Positions 10,447 to 12,811 of a stretch of 12,811 nt of DNA are shown one piece after another. Position 1 is the stretch's first letter; every line of letters begins with the position of its first letter. The notes under the pieces are model-generated. The model was not told the origin of the DNA. It saw nothing but the letters and a program-made list of their open reading frames with translations, and did no database searches. Source of the DNA: Enterenecus faecium (lineage in GTDB: Bacteria > Bacillota > Clostridia > Oscillospirales > Oscillospiraceae); contig DVFO01000067.1 of the NCBI GenBank assembly GCA_018713215.1, positions 1-12,811 of the forward strand, in the 5' to 3' direction. The position numbers and the translations under genes were made by a program.

Positions 10447-12597
10447 ATGTCTACCATCATCAAGCACAAGGAATTTGTCAACCACAAGGTGTATGAGACT
10501 GTGGTGGCTGGCCGCCCCCTGAAGATCGAAGTGGGCAAGATGGCCGAGCTGGCCAACGCTGCCGCCATGGTCACCTATGGTGAGACCAGCGTTCTGGTGG
10601 CTGTCACCGCCTCCCCCCGTCCCCGGGACGGCATCGACTTCTTCCCCCTGTCCGTGGACTTCGAGGAGAAGCTGTACGCTGTGGGCCGCATCCCCGGCTC
10701 CTTCATGCGCCGGGAAGGTCAGCCCTCTCTGCCCGCCGTGCTGGCCAGCCGTCTGATTGACCGGCCCATCCGCCCCCTGTTCCCCACCGACCTGCGCAAC
10801 GACGTGGTGGTCACCTGTACCGTCATGAGCATGGACTACGACTGCTCTCCCGAGGTCACCGCCATGATCGGCGTGTCCGCCTGCCTGTCCTACTCCGACA
10901 TTCCCTGGAACGGCCCCATCGGCTGCATGGAAGTGGGCTATGTGGACGGCCAGATCGTCATGAACCCCACCCGTGAGCAGAAGCACGCCTCCCAGATGGA
11001 CGTGACCGTGGCCGCCACCATGGAGAAGGTGGTCATGATCGAGGCCGGCGCCAAGGAGATTCCCGACGAGATCATGTACGAGGGCATCGTGAAGGCCCAC
11101 GAGGAAATCCGCCGTCAGGTGGAGTTTATCAACGGCATCGTGGCCGAGATCGGCAAGCCCAAGTTCGAGTATCAGCACGCCTCCTTCAACCAGGAGCTGT
11201 TTGACGATATCGTGGCCAACTTCATGGACGAGGCCAAGGCCGCCATGGACACCGACGACAAGAATGTCCGTGAGCAGCGCTGGAACGCCATGATCGACCA
11301 CTGGCACGAGAAGTATCTGGAGACCTATCCCGATATGGACCAGTACCTGGAGGAGTTCACCTACAAGTTCCAGAAGAAGATCGTCAAGGCCTGGCTGCTG
11401 GAAGGCCACCGCGTGGACGGCCGTGCCAAGAACGAGATCCGTCCTCTGGCCGCCGAGGTGGGCGTTCTGCCCCGTGTCCACGGCTCCGGCCTGTTCACCC
11501 GTGGTCAGACTCAGGTGCTGTCCGTGTGTACCCTGAACACTCTGGCCGCCTCCCAGAAGCTGGACACCATCTGGGAAGAGGAAGAGAAGCGCTACATGCA
11601 CCACTACAACTTCCCCGGCTACTCCGTGGGCGAGGCCCGCGGCGCCCGTTCCACCAACCGCCGCGAGAAGGGCCACGGCGCTCTGGCTGAGCGCGCTCTG
11701 GAGCCCGTGATCCCCTCTGTGGAGGAGTTCCCCTACGCCATCCGTGTGGTCAGCGAGGTGCTGTCCTCCAACGGTTCCACCTCTCAGGGCTCCATCTGCG
11801 GCTCCACCCTGGCTCTGATGGACGCCGGCGTGCCCATCAAGGCCCCCGTGGCCGGCATCTCCTGCGGCCTCATCCAGGACGACGACGGCTCCTTCACCAC
11901 CTTCATCGACATCCAGGGCGTGGAGGACTTCCACGGCGAGATGGACTTCAAGGTGGCCGGTACCAAGAAGGGCATCACCGCCATCCAGATGGACCTGAAG
12001 AACGACGGCCTGTCCCACGCCATCATCAAGGAGGCCCTGGAGATCACCCGGGACGCCCGTTTCGCCATCCTGGACGAGATCATGCTGCCCTGCATCTCTG
12101 AGCCCCGGGCTGAGGTCAGCGAGAACGCCCCCAAGATGATCAAGATGAAGATCGACGCCGACAAGATCCGTGAGGTCATCGGTTCCGGCGGTAAGGTCAT
12201 CCAGAAGATCTGTGCCGACACCGGCGCCAAGATCGACATCGAGGACGACGGCACCATCTTCATTGCCGGTGTGGACAAGGCTTCCTGCGAGGCCGCCAAG
12301 AAGACCATCGAGACCATCGTGTTTGTCCCCGAGGTGGGTGCTCTGTACTACGGCAAGGTGGTGCGCATCCTCCAGTTCGGCGCCTTCGTGGAGCTGGCTC
12401 CCGGCAAGGACGGCATGGTGCACATCTCCAAGCTGGCCAACCGCCGCGTGGAGAAGGTGGAGGACGTGGTGAACATCGGCGATATGATCTGGGTCAAGGT
12501 CACTGACATTGACGAGAAGGGCCGTGTGAACCTGTCCTACAAGGACGCTCTGCGGGAGATCGAGGCCAAAAAGGCCGCTGGCGAGCCCATTAAATAA
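10447..12597 (+). CDS. pnp: Polyribonucleotide nucleotidyltransferase (PNPase)
   Basis: A 716-residue enzyme that degrades RNA 3' to 5' using phosphate, and can add tails in reverse; it works in mRNA turnover in the cytoplasm. The order of domains is standard: RNase PH 1 (about 15-145), an all-helical linker, RNase PH 2 (about 322-550), KH (IREVIGSGGK near 574-583) and S1 (about 631-702, GKVVRILQFGAFVEL). The active region of PH 2 reads TSQGSICGSTLALMDAGVP and HGEMDFKVAGT; the metal-binding Asp residues of EDF and MDF (about 494 and 500) are kept, with Glu where many homologues have Asp in GDMDF. The start is ATG 10447, with AAGGAG at 10430-10435; the open frame upstream overlaps the leader stem-loop. 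It is probably transcribed with rpsO. Confidence 0.98.
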   Translation: MSTIIKHKEFVNHKVYETVVAGRPLKIEVGKMAELANAAAMVTYGETSVLVAVTASPRPRDGIDFFPLSVDFEEKLYAVGRIPGSFMRREGQPSLPAVLASRLIDRPIRPLFPTDLRNDVVVTCTVMSMDYDCSPEVTAMIGVSACLSYSDIPWNGPIGCMEVGYVDGQIVMNPTREQKHASQMDVTVAATMEKVVMIEAGAKEIPDEIMYEGIVKAHEEIRRQVEFINGIVAEIGKPKFEYQHASFNQELFDDIVANFMDEAKAAMDTDDKNVREQRWNAMIDHWHEKYLETYPDMDQYLEEFTYKFQKKIVKAWLLEGHRVDGRAKNEIRPLAAEVGVLPRVHGSGLFTRGQTQVLSVCTLNTLAASQKLDTIWEEEEKRYMHHYNFPGYSVGEARGARSTNRREKGHGALAERALEPVIPSVEEFPYAIRVVSEVLSSNGSTSQGSICGSTLALMDAGVPIKAPVAGISCGLIQDDDGSFTTFIDIQGVEDFHGEMDFKVAGTKKGITAIQMDLKNDGLSHAIIKEALEITRDARFAILDEIMLPCISEPRAEVSENAPKMIKMKIDADKIREVIGSGGKVIQKICADTGAKIDIEDDGTIFIAGVDKASCEAAKKTIETIVFVPEVGALYYGKVVRILQFGAFVELAPGKDGMVHISKLANRRVEKVEDVVNIGDMIWVKVTDIDEKGRVNLSYKDALREIEAKKAAGEPIK

Positions 12598-12604
12598 AAA
12601 ATTC

Positions 12605-12646
12605 CAAGGCGCTGTGGAGCAATTTCCACAGCGCCTTGAAATTTTT
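12605..12646 (+). terminator. Terminator of the rpsO-pnp operon
   Basis: A perfect 14-bp stem, CAAGGCGCTGTGGA, with loop GCAATT and a following T-run. Flanking A and T tracts extend the pairing and make it bidirectional. Confidence 0.93.
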
Positions 12647-12685
12647 GAATGAATAACGAAGAATGAAAAATGAAGAATGAAGGAA
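12647..12685. repeat. AT-rich short repeat (AATGAAGAATGAA-type)
   Basis: Imperfect tandem copies of GAATGAA and GAAGAATGAA. It is the inverted counterpart of 9279-9310, and it directly abuts the insertion sequence end. Confidence 0.5.
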
Positions 12686-12688
12686 AGT

Positions 12689-12811
12689 TGTACAATAAAA
12701 GTGGACACGTCGAACAGTGAAGATATAATAAGATTAAAGGGGCGTGTTCAAGATGAAGCGAAGATACAACAGAGAGTTCAAAGTGAAAGCCTGCGAGCTG
12801 GTATTAACCGA
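12689..12811 (+). mobile_element. Left end of an IS3-family insertion sequence (cut by window edge)
   Basis: The sequence TGTACAATAAAAGTGGACA at 12689-12707 resembles IS3-family terminal repeats, which begin with TG and often contain an AAAAGTTGGACA-like core. A transposase start codon follows 46 bases later. The right end and target duplication lie outside the window. Confidence 0.7.
12753..12811 (+). CDS. IS3-family transposase OrfA, N-terminal fragment
   Basis: The frame begins MKRRYNREFKVKACELVLT and runs off the window. This is the classic start of the IS3 OrfA helix-turn-helix protein (family pattern RRY(S/N)xEFKxKAVEL), which binds the element's ends and is usually fused to the DDE integrase OrfB by frameshifting. 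An AAAGGGG site lies about 11 bases upstream. Only 19 complete codons are visible, so whether the gene is intact is unknown. Confidence 0.8.
   Translation, partial: MKRRYNREFKVKACELVLT

Noticed and set aside
10396..12708. A 770-codon open frame on the minus strand opposite pnp
   Set aside because: It is a shadow of the GC-rich codon pattern of pnp: Leu/Gly/His/Val-rich, no ribosome site, and opposite a certain gene. Similar minus-strand frames opposite the permease (2906-4186) and the M23 gene (7850-8980) were rejected for the same reason.

Overview
The window looks like a Gram-positive, Clostridia-type chromosome, most like a gut Oscillospiraceae lineage (Flavonifractor/Lawsonibacter-like). 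This is inferred from the GC-rich codon use, strong AGGAGG-type Shine-Dalgarno (SD) sequences, sigma-A promoters, a YtrA-type GntR/ABC operon, WalR- and LexA-like boxes and the rpsO-pnp pair. No species can be fixed from sequence alone.

Layout. (1) 3-1103: the 3' part of an AT-richer gene for a ricin-lectin/SH3b/CHAP-like cell-wall enzyme, closed by a strong terminator. (2) 1418-4501: a GntR repressor, ABC ATPase and large permease in one translationally coupled operon behind a promoter with a perfect palindromic operator. (3) 4515-5410: a stretch without long genes that holds two tandem copies of an approximately 343-bp unit. Each copy encodes a 28-29 residue holin-like hydrophobic toxin on the minus strand, with its own promoter, and a short converging antisense RNA on the plus strand. 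This is a type I toxin-antitoxin layout. A decayed third antitoxin promoter lies between them. (4) 5432-6871: an HD-domain hydrolase (+) and a Cof-type HAD phosphatase (-) converging on a shared hairpin. (5) 7074-8953: a membrane-anchored LysM-G5-M23 peptidase with an Ala/Lys-rich cytoplasmic tail, behind WalR-like boxes. (6) 9010-9334: palindromic intergenic repeats. (7) 9346-9807: a small tail-anchored protein behind a strong promoter carrying a LexA-like box. (8) 9850-12646: rpsO and pnp with structured leaders. (9) 12689-12811: the left end of an IS3-family element, cut by the window edge.

Themes. Several modules touch the envelope: the CHAP-like enzyme, the YtrA-type stress transporter, the M23 hydrolase, the membrane toxins and the putative SOS-controlled membrane protein. 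The most notable item is the duplicated type I toxin-antitoxin locus, whose toxins are too short for standard gene callers. The SOS-box tail-anchored protein and the WalR-box M23 enzyme come next. Functional statements are inferences from motifs; no searches or folding calculations were run.
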